A stretch of 64,000 bases of DNA from Impatiens glandulifera (GCF_907164915.1 NC_061869.1:39866840-39930839), one strand, 5' to 3'; positions 35,591 to 49,851 are shown, counted from the first letter of the stretch. Made by a program: numbers and translations. Notes: a model not told the origin generated them from the letters alone.

Positions 35591-38500
35591 TAAACACTAC
35601 TAAAATTTTGCACAATTTTAGCTTTTCGTTTGTCACAACTTTCATAAGCATATAAGTTGACTCTCACTCCCGGGAATTTTCTCAAGTGTTAATATTCCAT
35701 CCTCTAAAGCTGATCGAAAGAAATGACAATAAATCTGTAAATGATTCAATCTACCATGAACTGGATTCTTTTCCAAATACATGACACTCTAAATTTTGCA
35801 TGACAACACACTTCTCTTATAATCTTGACCTAATTTTCACAAAAATGTTGCAACCAAATCATCTTAACATCGTCTATAAAAATAACATACTTTATCTCGC
35901 AACTAGAAACAACAACAATCTTCTGCACTTTTAGTGTCCATACTTTTTTTTATTAAATATCATAGTATCCATTTTACTTTTCCCAATTTTGTTTATCCGA
36001 ATTACTCATAAATATGTTGACAACCCTCCCTAACGTGTTATGTCTGGTCGTGTGCAAACCATAACATACCTAGAGTAATGATAGGGGAGCAAAAATTTAA
36101 TAAGGTGGAGGTTGATTAAGATTGATAATTAAGCATAATTCAAAAGGTTTATTTCTCTATTTTTTTTTATGAAGAGTTATCTCTCTTTCCTCTGTTAATA
36201 TTTTTATATATATATATTTTTAAGCTAATAAAAGAAAAAATTAATAAATTAAATAATAAATATATATTACATTTAATAAATATATATATAAGAGAATAAA
36301 AAGTTAAATATAAATATAAAAGTTATTAATTATTTTTTTAATATGAAATAATTATCTCATTTATCTAATAATTAATTTATATATTTTTAAAATGATTAAT
36401 AATAGGTATAATGAATAAATCAAATTAATAAAATAAATATATATATATATATATATATTATATATTAAATTATAAATAAATAAATATATATAATAAAAAT
36501 TAAATTTATATATATTTTTACTCAACCATTATTTCTGTTTCTGAACTCTCTTATTAATTGTTTCTCTTTTTTTCTCTCCTTAATTAAAAGTCTCCTCTTT
36601 TTTCATATCTCAATTTTCTTTAGTAGATATATTAGAAACACAATCAATTATGGTCAATTAATATACAATATTAGAACTTCTCTCTTATACTAGCATATTA
36701 TATTAACTTTTATCTCTTAGTATTTGTTTTTTTATCTAGGTTGAATATAATAGATAGTTTGAATGGTATGATTTATATATATTTTGAATAATTTTAGTTT
36801 GTAGTTTGAGTTTAATCATCTTAATTATTAAAAATTTGTGACATAATAATATTATTTCAAATTTCAAATTAAGTGAATATTTATAATAATTTTATATTAA
36901 AATATTTAATAGAGATAAATTATTAAATATTTTTTTTAAAATAATAAAAAGATGAAGAAAGTGAAATTATGAAATATTTTTTAGGTGACATGTACAATTT
37001 TAAATTAAATAAAGAAAAAATGTTAGGCGTCCTATTATTAAGGTGACATGTACAATATCACATCGTTGCCTCATTCATTACAAATCTTCCGCTCCCCTTA
37101 TCATTATTGACATGCATAATATAACCAATAGTAGAGGCATACAAAACATGAACCATTAAAATTTTCTCATTCTCTATTGAAAATAACTAATCTTTGAATA
37201 GTCTAAAGTGACTAACTAGGAGTAGTAACTTGTTTTGCATCATACAAGTTCAACATGCTAAAAGATTTCTTCTCATATTCTTTTTGTAAAAGTTTGAAAA
37301 CTTCTTTATTCATGAAGATCCTCATCCATGAGATTTATTTTCGCAGCACCCAAATCATTCATGTAAACTTCTTAGACAACTCTTTTTTTAGTTGGTTAAT
37401 CACATACAAGCTTTCTCTAATAATCAACACATTATCTACATAGATGAGTAGAATAATGTACGATTTATCAAATCTCTAAATATATTAGTAATGATTAGCT
37501 TCACACCTCATAAAGTTGTTAACGTTTCATAAAGCTATCAAATTACCTTGGATCCTGTTTCGAACCATGTAAATTCTTCTAAAAGTTACACATAACTTCA
37601 TTTTTTCCTTTTACTTCAAAGACTTATGATTGTTGCGTTAAATATTTTCATCCAAATCACTACAAAGAAAAGCGATTTTGACATTCATTTGTTGAAGATG
37701 AAAGTATTATTTCACAATCAAACTTAAAATAGTTCTGATTGTCATCAATTTGACCACTAGAGAGGATATCTCGTTGTAGTAAATACATTCCTTCTATTAA
37801 AATCCTTTCACAACTAACCTTGCCTTATACTTCATTTTTTATCATGTTTTCTAATCCTGAATTTCTATTTATTATGAAGTGTTTTATTTCCCTTTGGTGT
37901 CTCATTGAGCTACCATGTCTAATTCAACGTCAAATAGTTCATCTCATCTTTCATAATAGAATCTCACTTAACTGATTTATCTAATTGTATTACTTTCTCG
38001 TAGCATTTAGATTCGCCTATATATATGTCAACAAGATGTAGTTTAGAGATGGGGACCACCTCTCGATTGATTTTTTATTTCTTGATTATCTTCTCAATTA
38101 TATAATCGTTGTTTACTGATTTTTCTCTAGGACCACGTTCTCAACGATTTTTTCTTTAATAACACGTTGGTATTTTTCGACATTCAGTATATATTTAGTT
38201 CAAAAATCTCTCAAATCGACCGTAGAAAACTCTTTAATTTGGAATTACCATATGATTTCTTCACGACACAACTTTATAAAGAACATGTTCATTGAAGATG
38301 ACGGTTCTATTACAAATGATCTTCCAGTATTTATTATTTTAGAAACGATAATCAAACTCGAGATCATCATAGCTACTAAAAAACACTTATTAGATTTTGG
38401 ATCAAGTTTGCTTCCATTACATTCATTAATATGCACATATGATAAACAATAAAATACTTTTAAATAAGAAAGATTTATCTTTTTATTGCTCCAAACTTCT

Positions 38501-40225
38501 TCTAGAATTCTGAATTTAAGAGGTATATATGGTCTTCTATTTATCAAGTAGGTAGTAGTGTTCATGACTTCTTACTATAAGGTTTTAGGTAGCTCGACGT
38601 GTAATCTCATGCGTTTAGAACGCTCATTCCATGTTCGATTCATACATTCAACTACTCTAGTTTTTTAGGCATTCGGGGAACAATTTTCACCATACGCATC
38701 CTATTCTCAACACAATACTCTCCAAAATCTGAATTAATGTACTCACATTTTTTGCAGGATCTCAAGCACTAAACTTTTTTATTTGTTTTATTTTCAACCA
38801 AAGCCCTCCACTTCTTGAAAACAACAAATACATCACACTTGTTCTTCATAAATTAAACTCATACATTTCTTGTCGAGTCATATATAAACATCATGTAGTA
38901 GTGTGATCATCTAATAAAATAAACATGTGCATGTCCTAAAAAAATTTCATTCTTTTTTCCCTTTCATGGCCTAACCTGCAATACCATAGCTTAGTATTCT
39001 TTGAGTCATCAATAATAGCACCAACTGTGTCTCTACATATATACGTTATGTATAACGTTCCATTTTTGTGACCTCAAGCAAAACTAATTGTTCTTTTAGT
39101 CACATTCCACACACCGTTTGCACAATTGAAACTGTGACCTTTATCATCAAGTTGTGTAACAGAAATCAAGTTGCCTATTAAGCTCAAAATGTGTCTCAAC
39201 TTATTAATCTTTTAAACATAACCATTTTCTATCTACAATTTGATGTCCCCCTGTCCACAATATCTCGTGGCTCACGATTTACAAAATAAACTTTCATATA
39301 ATTTCCATCCACATAATTCTCTATTAATTCTTTATGGGCAGTGATGTGGAAAGATACTCCGGAGTTTAAAACCTCGAGTCTATGGGGGATATTAACTAAT
39401 AGAAACAATGCATCTGTGATAGTTTCTATAACTGCATTGGCTACATCATTTTTATCATCATCATTCCACTTCGGTGCTTTACAGTCTCTCTTCAAGTGGC
39501 CCTATTTACCACATTTGGACTAACTTCTCTTGTTCCTTGACATAGATCTTCTATTACCTTGGTTGATATTTATATATAATAACCTTTATCCCATATTTTC
39601 AACATTCAAAGTAGAACCTCTGAACGTCTCACAAGAATCAATTTTACAAACCTCTTTAGCAAAAATACAATCTCTAACTTCAATAAATTTCAATTTAATA
39701 TTTCCAACTAAGTTACTAATTGTTTCCCACGCCCAACTATTCGGTAGAGATGCTAACAAAATAAGGGCACTAACTTAGTCCTTAAAAGCAATCTCAACAG
39801 ATACAATTAATTCAAAATTGTATTAAATTCATTCAAATAAATAGTGACAAAAGTACCATCAACCATTCTTAAATTAAAGAGAATTTTCATTAAATATACT
39901 TTGATATTAACAAATGGTTAATCATACATATTAGAGAGAGATGTCATCATAATAATTGAGGTCTTCTCATTTTCTACATTGTGAACAACTGTCTTGGCTA
40001 ATGTCAATCGAACAACTCCAACCATTTGTCTATCAATGAGTTTCTATTCAACTTCATCCATCTTATATGGTTTCTCACTCAAATAAACATGAAGCTTATT
40101 TTCATATAGATAATCCTCATTTTGCATCCTTTCGAATGTATAATACTTTACATCGAATCTTCCAATAATGTGCCCTATATTGTTCTCACCTACCATCGTT
40201 TCAAATACTTCGATCTAGCATATCA
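35591..40225 (-). pseudogene. Copia C gag-pol polyprotein, badly decayed
   Basis: Read right to left. Gag lies about 40150-39650: reading through stops gives YLYENKLHVYLSEKPYKMDE, DRQMVGVVRLTLAK and LNEFNTI, a typical copia UBN2 gag. 39495-39229 has the zinc-knuckle end KRDCKAP, then protease-like LNSGVSFHITAHKELIENY (DSGASFH-type, Asp to Asn). 38565-38245 is the integrase C-terminal part: NTTTYLINRRPYIPLKFRIL, EEVW, LKVFYCLSYVHI. The RT/RNase H region (about 38000-35600) survives only as scattered fragments, such as a YVDD-like patch near 37440, and is interrupted by a MITE (36078-37104). Of the three nested elements, this one has the most broken frames. Confidence 0.75.
36078..37104. mobile_element. 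MITE or small DNA transposon inside copia C (~1.03 kb)
   Basis: The left end is ATGATAGGGGAGC. The right end, reverse complemented, is ATGATAAGGGGAGC: near-perfect inverted repeats apart from one base. TA flanks both sides (36076-36077, 37105-37106), suggesting a TA target duplication. The interior is AT-rich with no transposase. aggtgacatgtacaat occurs twice near the right end (about 36982 and 37039). Confidence 0.6.
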
Positions 40226-40239
40226 GCTATGATACCTGT

Positions 40240-40589
40240 TGTTAGGATTTTAGTGTCAAAATCCCACATGCTTGAAACAATCTATTAAAACGAAAGAAAA
40301 TAAAAACACACAGATTTATAGTGGTTCACTCAAAAGAGATACGTCCACTTCATATGACAACTGATTTCACTATGAAAAATAATGAATAAAGATTTTTGCC
40401 TCATAATATTTATCTCTCTAAATTATGTCTTACCCTATAAAACTCTTAATAACAACATATTTATAGGGTAAACTTTAAGGTAATTAAACTTAAATAACTC
40501 TTGGCTCAAGTTCAATCCAAACACAAATCCAATAAACTCTAATTAACTTATATATAACTTATTACAAGTGTAGGTTCTACAACTCAATA
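40240..40589 (-). repeat. Right (5') LTR of copia C
   Basis: 350 bp. It aligns with the left LTR: cacatgcttgaaacaatcta against catgcttgaaacagtttat, then gatttatagtgg, aattatgtcttaccctataa and aaactctaattaa. Followed by the TGGTA duplication at 40590. Confidence 0.8.
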
Positions 40590-40594
40590 TGGTA

Positions 40595-41640
40595 CGCTCA
40601 ATAAACTTGAAGTGGCCTAGTCTTATCATTTTGAAGAATCTTTAATTCCATTTAAACAAAATGGACAGTTAGAACAACCAACTATATAAATAGAGTAATG
40701 CATTACAAATAAACAAGCATTCGAGAAATACTAACTCAATATAAAAAATTGAGAGATGATGCACTCCATTAATGTGAAACCTATTATAGTTTTAATGTGG
40801 CTCTAACGAGTTATCACATGACATCTTGTAACAACTCGAGCATGTGATGATATTAGATATGGATCAGAAGTTGATGATACTTATGCTCATTCACTGGTTT
40901 ACAAAATTTGGACATGATCTCTTGATCATAAACAAAGACTCCAAGTCCTAAATACCATGTCTAAAGCTTAGAATAAAAAAAATATTGTGGAAGAAAAATC
41001 TTAACGTCTACCTAAGCTAGTGTGTCAAACATTCAAGATAAATCACGGAAGACAATGAAGTATCTCTCAAAAAACTTAGTTTTCAAATTAGGATGTGATC
41101 TCTCGATCATAAATAATGTCTCTAGCTCCCAAGACTGTGACTAAAGCTTAGACTCAAGAACAATACTTATGGAAGACGAGTCTCAACATCTACTCGATCC
41201 AGTGAATCAAAAATTAAAAGTAAATCACGGAAGACAATGAAGAATTTCTTGGGCATTAAAAAATTTGATGAATAATAATAACAATAAAAAGAAAGTCACC
41301 AAAATAAATCAATAGTAATAATACTCTAATTCTCATTCTAATAGATTTTCTAATAAAATAAGAGCCTAGTTCATACACTAGACATTTAAAAAAAATGAAA
41401 ACACAAAAAAGTATAGTTTTTGTAGTCAATAACTACATCATGACAAGATTCTTTACCAAAAGATATTTATGCATTTTATTCACTATGCATGGTTATAATT
41501 ATCAATTTTCTTTTAAATGTAAAATAAATAAGACGATTATCCTTATTTTAAATAGAAAAATAGAAAAAAAATCAATATGTCAAGGCTAGGGAACTCATCG
41601 AAAATACGAATAAAATATCTTATCTTAAAACAAACACACA
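40595..41640. repeat. Duplicated ~175-bp dispersed repeat right of copia C
   Basis: gatctcttgatcataaacaa (about 40917) and gatctctcgatcataaataa (about 41098) start two diverged copies that share taaagcttaga, and aaatcacggaagacaatgaa (about 41041 and 41224). A related single copy lies left of copia C (about 17970-18060). No coding function. Confidence 0.65.
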
Positions 41641-44050
41641 CAAAAAAGAAAAAGGAGAAAAAAAAACTTGGTAACTCTTCTAGCGTTTTAACTAGCCCTT
41701 AGGTTTCTTCTTTGAACAAAGAACCTAGAGTTTTTACATAAAAGGTTTTTGTACACAAAAAATTCACTCTCATCCACTAGATTCTAAACGAGAATGTTGC
41801 CACAAGAGACTCCTTATATCCGACTATTAAAGTCAAAGACATGTCTTTCATCTTCAGATGCATTCAAATGCAATTGGTTCGTTGAGAATGTGCAATAATG
41901 CTCAAGGAATTCTCCAAAAAATAAAGTCAATCCAAGCCAATTTTGGCAAATGCTTAGATTTGAAAAACCAAGTGAGGAAGACTATGAGTCCAAATTTTGT
42001 CGTAGGAGATGACAATGCTCGACCATCTAGATTGATAGATGCAGCCCTTAAAGCTGAAAAAGGAAAATATGGAAAGGAGTGGTTGTCTTCCTATTCAAGA
42101 AAGGATGTTGTATAAGACATATATCCCAATGACGCGTTGTAAACCATCTAGAACCAAATAACGACGCGATGTTAGACGTCTATCACCAATGGCGCAATTT
42201 AAGTCATCCAAACTAAATTAAATAAGATAAATAAATAAAATTAATAACCAATGAAAGATGACTATCCACGATAGCGCAATGCAAAACCATCGAATCCTAG
42301 TAGGAATAAAGGGTTACTCAAGTAATCGCACTAGATGATAACATTGTTTGCCCAATAAACCAGATTGGTAGATGCAAATGTTAAGATGCAATTCTCCTAG
42401 AACAGACATGAATAACAAAAAAAAGTGGTTGTCTCTTAGCTTCAAACCTAATGCGATGTAAGACGTTTATCTCCAATAGAGCATTCTAAATCATTCAAAC
42501 AAACAAAATATAAAATAAAGAAACCATAGTTCACACAAGGGGAAGAAAGAAAACTAAAATAAGAAAAATAAAATATAACTTTAGTTCACACTATGTGAAT
42601 TTCTAAAATAAAATTGGTACTTTTGGACCTCGAACTACTTTTCAACCTGATTCCTCTTTCAACAACCTTGTCACGAGGCCCTATTATAATCGTTTGCTTT
42701 TTTAAAAATAATGTGAGGAAATTTTGCAAAAAACTTCTCTAAAGAAGAGAAAAAAAAAGATATTAAAAAATGAATACGAATCAAGATGAGAGTGTTTCTT
42801 CAATGATCATTTAAAAAAAGAACTCAATAATTTCCTTAACAGTTCGAGCAAAATATATATAATTATATCTTTTAATGTACTCGCGACTTAATTCTTAAAA
42901 AAATAAGCTCGTGTAAAAGATCAAAGTCTAAACTTAAACTACGTGACTAAAGAAAATTATTTTCTTCCTAAAAGTAATTAAAAAATGGAAGATGACACGA
43001 AACTTGATGATTGAGAAAAATAAATGAGCCTAAGTTGTCATCAACATTGAGAAATTGAAATACTCAAGTCAAGAACTACATGTTCACATAGACTCTTGTC
43101 TTTATTACTCAAAGACAAGAACGTTAGTGTATTAATTATGTTAGATATACCCACACTACTAAAAAATATAGAAAAAAAGAGTTTTCATCTTGGTTAAGAT
43201 ATTGAAATTACCACTTATTGATCACCTAGACTCTCATTATAATTGTTAAAAGTAAGATGATAGGTGTACATATTCTATCATATATAATGAGTCTCCAAAA
43301 ATAGAAAAAGAAAATAAAAACAATACTCAAAGTGAATGAGATATTGAAATCACCACTCGATGTCATTTCGACTCACGTTTTGAATTGTCAAAAGCGACAC
43401 GAGTCTACCGATTATTTTTATATAGTACCCCGAGTATAATAAGAGTTCTCTAAAATCGAGAGTTACAAAAATCTCTCCACTAAAAAGAAAAGAAAAGAAA
43501 AGAAAAGAAAAGAAAGGAAGCGAAATAAAACTCCAAAGCACGTGGTGTAAAGCAAAATTTTGATTTAATATGTTAAAAATCATATTTGGGTAAAAAATTC
43601 CTTAAAAATAACTTTTCAAAATAATCACGTGAACACTAATTCGAGTGAATTATTGATGACATTTGCATCAAAATGAAAAGATAGGGAAAATCGACATTCT
43701 TTTGAAACGGCCGAAAAAGTTACACTCAAAGTGAGACACCGAACATGTTTGAACTGGAATTTGTTCTCAAACGAGACAGAGATCAAATATCATCTTAACT
43801 CAGAAGAAAAGGTGAAAAAAATCTAGACACACTAAAACCCCAAGTCATGCATTAAAAACATTTTATAAAACATTATTGAAGCGCCAAAGTTTAAAAAAAA
43901 TAGAAACCCGAAGTCAAGATAAAAATTATTTTCTTAAAATTAACAAAGTGGTCATGACTCCAAAATTGGAAAATTAAAAATCAAAATGATGAAACGATAT
44001 GAGACAATCCTTTTAGAATTATACCCTCCGGTTCCTTATTTCTAAGCATT
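41641..44050. repeat. Non-coding degenerate repeats; (GAAAA)n tract
   Basis: No gene supported. Blocks around 42010-42210 and 42340-42510 share gattg-agatgca, gtggttgtct, gcgatgtaagacgt and atcattcaaac phrases, suggesting a ~310-bp tandem unit. Blocks near 43185 and 43340 (gatattgaaat-accact) suggest another of ~155 bp. A (GAAAA)n microsatellite lies at about 43481-43517. The open frame 41858-42115 lies within the first repeat and has no recognised domain. Likely LTR or satellite debris of a larger element. Confidence 0.5.
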
Positions 44051-44056
44051 TATGAG

Positions 44057-44853
44057 TGTTGAGATTGGTGATGAAATATATTAATATCAAGTCCTAATAA
44101 AATTAAAGACAAGAAATTAAATATTAATTATTTGTGAAGAATTAATATTGGAAAAGAAAACTCAAAAATAAAGGAGTTAATCTAAGTGATTAATTTTGAT
44201 TGGAGAATGAAATGTAACTACCATGTCATTAATCCAAGTATTAATCCATGTCTTGAAAATGAAATCAATTGAATTTGGGAGAAAGTACAATAGGTTGGAG
44301 AAAATAAAGGAGAACATGACAAGCTAATTTGAATTCTTAGTTGCCTAACCAAAGCTGAAAGTGACAATACACATATTTGACTTGTTAATTTATGGTAACA
44401 ATTTCATATCTCCTATTTAACTTTTCCTAAAACTATAATTTTCTAGAATTTGACTATTTAATGGAAGCTAAAGAGAACCCCAGAATAAAGAGTTGAAAAC
44501 TAAAGTGAGTTGATATATATTTATTTCTCAAGTGAGGCTGGACAAGAGATAACATTCTAGTTTTTTAGTGTAGAGTGTTTCTTGTAATTTTTTGTGTATT
44601 TTCTAGTAAATTCTCTATTTGATCATAGTGAATAGCCTTTACCTGTCTTAATAGTTAGATGTAGGCATTTTTCTGAACCACTATAAAAATATTGTGTTGT
44701 TCTATTGATATTTCCTTTTTAGTTCATTTTTTATTCTTAAAGCATTATCTCTTTGGAGAAATTGTGTGTGTCAAACATTATCTATAATTTTGATTGATTT
44801 GTGCATTATTTAGTTGTTTAAGTTTAACAATCTATTGCACATCTCCCTCAACA
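44057..44853 (+). repeat. 5' LTR of copia E
   Basis: 797 bp. It aligns with the 3' LTR throughout: aaggagttaatctaagtgat against aaggagttaatctaggtcat, then aactaccatgtcatt, and tgtgcattatttagttgt against tgtgcatcgtttagttgt. Confidence 0.9.
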
Positions 44854-44959
44854 AGTGGTATATGAGCCTTATATGCTCTCAGCCTTATGAATGTTAGGAT
44901 AAAGAAGTTGCTACACCGAGTTGGAAATTGGTAAAACTATTTTGGTGTCTTGAATAGTT

Positions 44960-47900
44960 TGACATGGTTGGTAGTTTTGACATCGAAAAGTTTACTAGAA
45001 GAAATTATTTTGGGATATAGAGGATGAAGATGAAGGCTCTTTTAGTTCAAAAAGGAATAGAATATACCTTACTTGGAGAAGAGAATATGCCCAAAACTCT
45101 TCTAAATGACAAGAAGAATGACATTCTTGTTAAAGCTCATTTCTTGATATTTTGAGCTTGGGTGACAACGTATTGAGAGGTTGCAAAGGAGGTCATACAT
45201 AAATCTTTTTCGCTGAAGCTGGAATCTATTTATATGACCAAATATCTTGTGAATAGATCTTTTAAGAAAAATCTCTTTGCGTATAGGATAGAATCTAAAA
45301 AGACCATCGAGGAAAAAATAGATTATTTCTTGAAAATCATTTTAGATTTTTAGAAGATTGATGTAAAGATTGAAGATGAAGACCAACCTCTCTTATTACT
45401 CCAAAGGCTCTCAAAATATTATTCAAACCTAAATGACACAATATTTTATAGAAGAGAGTTCATCATACTGAAGGAGGTTCACAATGCCTTATTGTCCAAA
45501 GAAATATAAAAAAAATACAGATGGAGTTAAAAACCATGGCGATGCATTGTATGTTCGAGGGAGGCTACTAAAGAATGACACATGGAAGAAGAACGAAGGA
45601 TCTAGATTTTGTAGATCAAAGTCAAAGGAAAAGTCTATAATATGATATGAATGTCAAGAGGTAGGTCACTAAAATTTGCAATGTCCAAAGCTTAAACAAG
45701 GTGAAAACAAAAACAAAGTTAGTACATGTGAATGAAATAATGTCAATGTTGTATATGATGAAGACAACTCATATGTCTTAACTATTGAACATAGTCCATG
45801 TGATAGTGGTTGAATCATCGACATAAGATGCTCATTTCATATTACTTATAACTGAGGATGAATCCAAGACTATGAAGAACATGACTGTAGAAATGTGTTG
45901 ATGGGTAATTATGCAACTTGTAAGGTTGTGGATATTGGACAATTTAGAATCAAGATGAATGATGATTCAACTTTGAAAATTAAATGAGTTAGGCACATTC
46001 CAAAGATAAATAAGAACTAAATTTCTTTGGAAACACTTGATGATCAAGGATATGGTGTGAGTATATGACAAGGTGTCTTGAAGATAATAAAAGAAAATTT
46101 GATAGTCTTCAAAGGGAAGTAAAAGGAGATAGGCCTTTAAAGAGTGGATGGTGTACAAGAGATATGTCTTGTAATAATTTTTTTCAAAGATTATACAATA
46201 TTATGACACTTGAGATTAGGTCATATGAGTCAAAGAGGCTTAGAGGGGATAAGGAGGCAAAGAGCGCTCTTTGATCCAAAACTTAGTGAGATAGAGTTTT
46301 GTAAACATTGTGTGATGGGAAAATCCACAAGGATAAAGTTTGAGGCTTCCAAATCTAAGTCAAGTGAAATCCTCGATTATATACATTTAGATGTATGGGA
46401 AATAGCTCAAAATGTGACTCATAGTGGTGCCAAGTATTTTATTATATTCACTAATTATTACTCTAAAAGGTGTTAAGTGTTTCCTATGAAGGTAATGAGT
46501 GAAGCTTTCCAAAAGTTTAAGGATTGGAAGATGTCGGTGGAGAACCAAACCGGTAAGAAGATCAATAAGCTTAAAACAATAACGGACTTGAGTTTGTGAA
46601 TAAATACTCCAATAAACTATCCAATAAGCATGTGATTGCAAGACATCTCATACTTAGATACACTCCATAACAAAATAGAGTTGCTGAAAGAATGAATCGA
46701 ACGTTACTTGAAAATGTTAAATGTGTGCTTTCCTTTTCTAAATTATGTAAATGTTTTTGGGGTGAATAATTAAGTACTTATTGCTACTTGGTAAATAGGC
46801 CCCCCTCAGAAGCTCTAGGTTTGAACACTCTAATAGAGATGTGGAGTGGAGTCAAGTCAAGTTACAATTTATTGAGAATCTTTGGGTGTGAAGCTTACTA
46901 TCATGTCAAGGAAGGAAAGCTAGATCCTAGCCAAAAAAAGGGATTTTCCTTGAATATCAAGAGGGCACCAATGGATATAGAATATGGATAGGACACTGGG
47001 TTGGAAATGTGATTATCTCAAGAGATGTGCAATTCAATGAGGCCGCCATGATGGTTGATATAAATCAATTTCGCTCTACAACTCCCTTTGACAATGAGGA
47101 AGAAGTGATGCATAATGAGAAATATAATGGAGAAACATGAAATGCCATGTCAAGTTTCCATCACACCAGATAGTGTGACCCAATTCATGAAATGAGTCAT
47201 GAACCTATTGACATATTCTCAAAAAAACGATGATGAAGAAGATGGCCAAGTTAAGATGAAGTCCATTCCTAAAATAAAGAACACAAGACTCAAACTTGTA
47301 GTTGAAATGTATGAATACATTGTTTCATATACTGACCTAATTTCCTATGCCTTAATGATAGCTAACGGTAAAGAAGAGGAGTCATCTTCTTATCGAGAGG
47401 AAATTGCTTCCAAGGAATGTTATTCTTGGAAAGTGACACAATTCAAAAGGAATTGGGCTATCTTGAGAGGAATAACACATGGTAGTTAGCGGACCTACTT
47501 AAGGGACAAAAACTAGTGGGTTTCAAGTGAATATTCAAGAAGAAGCTAAATGATGATTTAATTGAGAACCCTATGTACAAAACTAGGGTGATGGCTAAAG
47601 GGTTCACAAAAAGAAAAATTTTTGTTTACAACAAAATGTTCTCTCCCGTTGTGAAATATACTTCTATTAGAGTCTTGTTCTAGCTCTAAGTTGTTTGCTA
47701 GGCTTGGAGCTTGAGAAAATGGATGTCAAAATTACTTTCATGCATGGAAAGCTAGAAGAAACCATTTATATGAGGCAACCGCAACCCAATGGTTCCATCA
47801 AGAAAGGTGATGAGAACAATGTATGTATTCTAAAGAAATCTTTGTATGGGCTTAAACAATCACCTAGGCAGTGGTATAAAAGATTTGATAGTTTCATGTT

Positions 47901-48990
47901 AAACAATTAATTCAATAGAAGTAATTATGATTGTTTTATGTACATGAAAGATGTTAAGCATGTCAAAGATGAGAAAGTTATACACAATATTTTATTGTTA
48001 TTATATGTGGATGATATATTAATTGCTAGCAAAAAATATAAAAGTTATTGATGATCTTAAGAGGCTGCTAAGAAATAAATTTAATATGAAGGATTTGAGT
48101 AATGATAAGAATTTATTGGGAATGGAAATCAAGAGAGACATGAGAAACGTGGCTACTTGGGAAACATGGCTACTTGCAAAATATGGAGTCTAGATATTCC
48201 ATGTCCCATTGCAAAGTAGATACTCCATTGACACCTCACTTCAACTTATCAAGTTATAAATCTCCCAAAAATGAAGATGAAGAGAAGAAGACGAATGACA
48301 CACCTTACGTTAGTGTCATGGGGTCCTTAATGTATGGAATGATTTGTATTAGGCCATACCTTGCTACTCATCGATTTAGTATCAAGGTTCATGTCAAATC
48401 ACGGTAGAACACATTGGGAAGTTGTCAAGTGGATCTTAAGATATGTTTCTAATTCTTCTAAATTTGGTTTAATTAATGGTAGAGATAAGACCACCAATCC
48501 TTTGTGTTTAATTGGCTATGTTAAAAGGGATTATGCTAGAGATTTTGATAAAATAAGATCAACTATGAGATACTTGTTTATTCTTGGAGGATGTTTATTT
48601 AGTTGGAAATTAAATCTTCATTCTATTATTGCTCTTTCTATAATCGATGCAGAATATGTTGCACTTGGTGAATCGTTGAAGAAGGTCAAATGGTTGAAGG
48701 GAACTGTGGAATAACTTGTTGATTTTGATGGGAGTTTATTGTCTTTGAAAACAATCAAAGTGCATTACATTTGAGTAAGAATCCATTATACCACGAGAGA
48801 ACTAAGTATATAGATATCAAATTTTATTTTGTGAGGGATTTAATAGAGAATGACATTGTTAAGGTAAATAAAGTTGCAACCGAGGTAAATACATATGACA
48901 TTTTGAAAAAGGTGGTTCCAAGGTCATATAATGAGACATTTATGAAGATTACCAACATGGGAGAATTTTGGGATCACAGGGCTTAGTTGT
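44960..48990 (+). pseudogene. Copia E gag-pol polyprotein, decayed
   Basis: Gag starts near 44963: GSFDIEKFTRRNYFGI, then RMKMKALLVQKGIEYTLLGE, the Tork-type N-terminus (KFDIEKF-GKN-F-LW). A zinc knuckle lies near 45645-45690 and a protease remnant near 45800-45860 (CDSG, SFHIT). 46210-46476 holds the GAG-pre-integrase and integrase start: MRLGHMSQRGLEGIRRQ, FCKHCVMGKSTRIKF, LDYIHLDVWEIA. 46788-46991 is the integrase end: NRPPSEALGL, LRIFGCEAYYHV. RT: 47199-47489, then 47695-47910 (EKMDVKITFMHGKLEETIYM, LYGLKQSPRQWYKRF), and LLYVDDILIAS near 47998. RNase H: 48361-48714 (HWEVVKWILRYV, IIDAEYVALGES), 48771-48986 (NPLYHERTKYIDI). Every domain is recognisable, but stops and shifts separate them. 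Confidence 0.88.
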
Positions 48991-49053
48991 ATAAGTGGAA
49001 AAGACCGAGGTAAATGAACTATTGACTATGACACATATGCATCAAGTGGAGTT

Positions 49054-49851
49054 TATTGAGATTGGTGATGAATATGTTAATACTAAGTCCTAATCAAATT
49101 AAATACAAAAAGATTAAAGAATAATTATTTGTTGAAATTAATGTTGAAAAAAAACTCAAAATAAAGGAGTTAATCTAGGTCATTAATTTTCATTAGAGAA
49201 TGGAATTGTAACTACCATGTCATTGATTCAAGTATTGATCCATGTCTTTAAAATGACATCAATGGAGCTTGGATAAAACACAGAAGTTGAGAGAAAAATA
49301 AGGGAGAATATGACAAGTTTTGAATTATTGGTTGCTTAACCAAAGCTGAAAGTGATAATACACTACTGGAAAATTTTAAAATAGATAATTATGGTAATAA
49401 TTGCTTATCTCCTACTTGACTTGTCCTAAAATTTCAATTTTTTGGAATTTGACTATTTAATAAAAGCTAAAGAGAACCTCAAAATATAGAGCTGAAATCT
49501 GAAGTGAATTCAGATATATTCATTTCTTAAGAGAGGCTGCTCAAGTGAATATTTTGGTTTTTAAGTTCTGGGTGTTTCATGTAAATATTTGTGTATTTTC
49601 TTATAACTTCACCATTTAATCATAGTGAATAATATTTCTTTGTCTTGGAAAGTGGATGTAGGCATTTTTATAAACCACTCTAAAAATCTTGTATTGTTCT
49701 ATTATTATTTCCTTTCTTGGTTCACTTCATTTATTCTTACAGTATTATCTCTTTGAAGAAATTGTGTATCAAACGTTATCCGCAATTTTGGTTGGTTTGT
49801 GCATCGTTTAGTTGTCCAAGTGTAGCAACTTATCGCACCTCTCTCTCAACA
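49054..49851 (+). repeat. 3' LTR of copia E
   Basis: 798 bp; the first bases are TA rather than TG, otherwise as the 5' LTR. Followed by ATGAG target duplication at 49852-49856. Confidence 0.88.

Larger units (their letters stand above)
44057..49851 (+). mobile_element. Copia element E: full-length, Tork-like, with target duplication
   Basis: The LTRs are 44057-44853 (797 bp) and 49054-49851 (798 bp). They begin TGTTGAGATTGGTGATGA and TATTGAGATTGGTGATGA, and both end CTCTCTCAACA or CTCCCTCAACA. A perfect 5-bp target duplication, ATGAG, lies at 44052-44056 and 49852-49856. The primer-binding site (tggtatatgag) is at 44856-44866. A purine-rich tract, aagtggag, precedes the right LTR at 49044-49051. 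The total is 5795 bp, structurally complete but with broken frames. Confidence 0.9.

Noticed and set aside
41858..42115. 85-codon open frame as a gene
   Set aside because: It falls in degenerate tandem repeats, and no domain was recognised. I left it inside the repeat entry.
43350..43583. 77-codon open frame rich in Phe/Ser on the - strand
   Set aside because: It is generated by the (GAAAA)n microsatellite.
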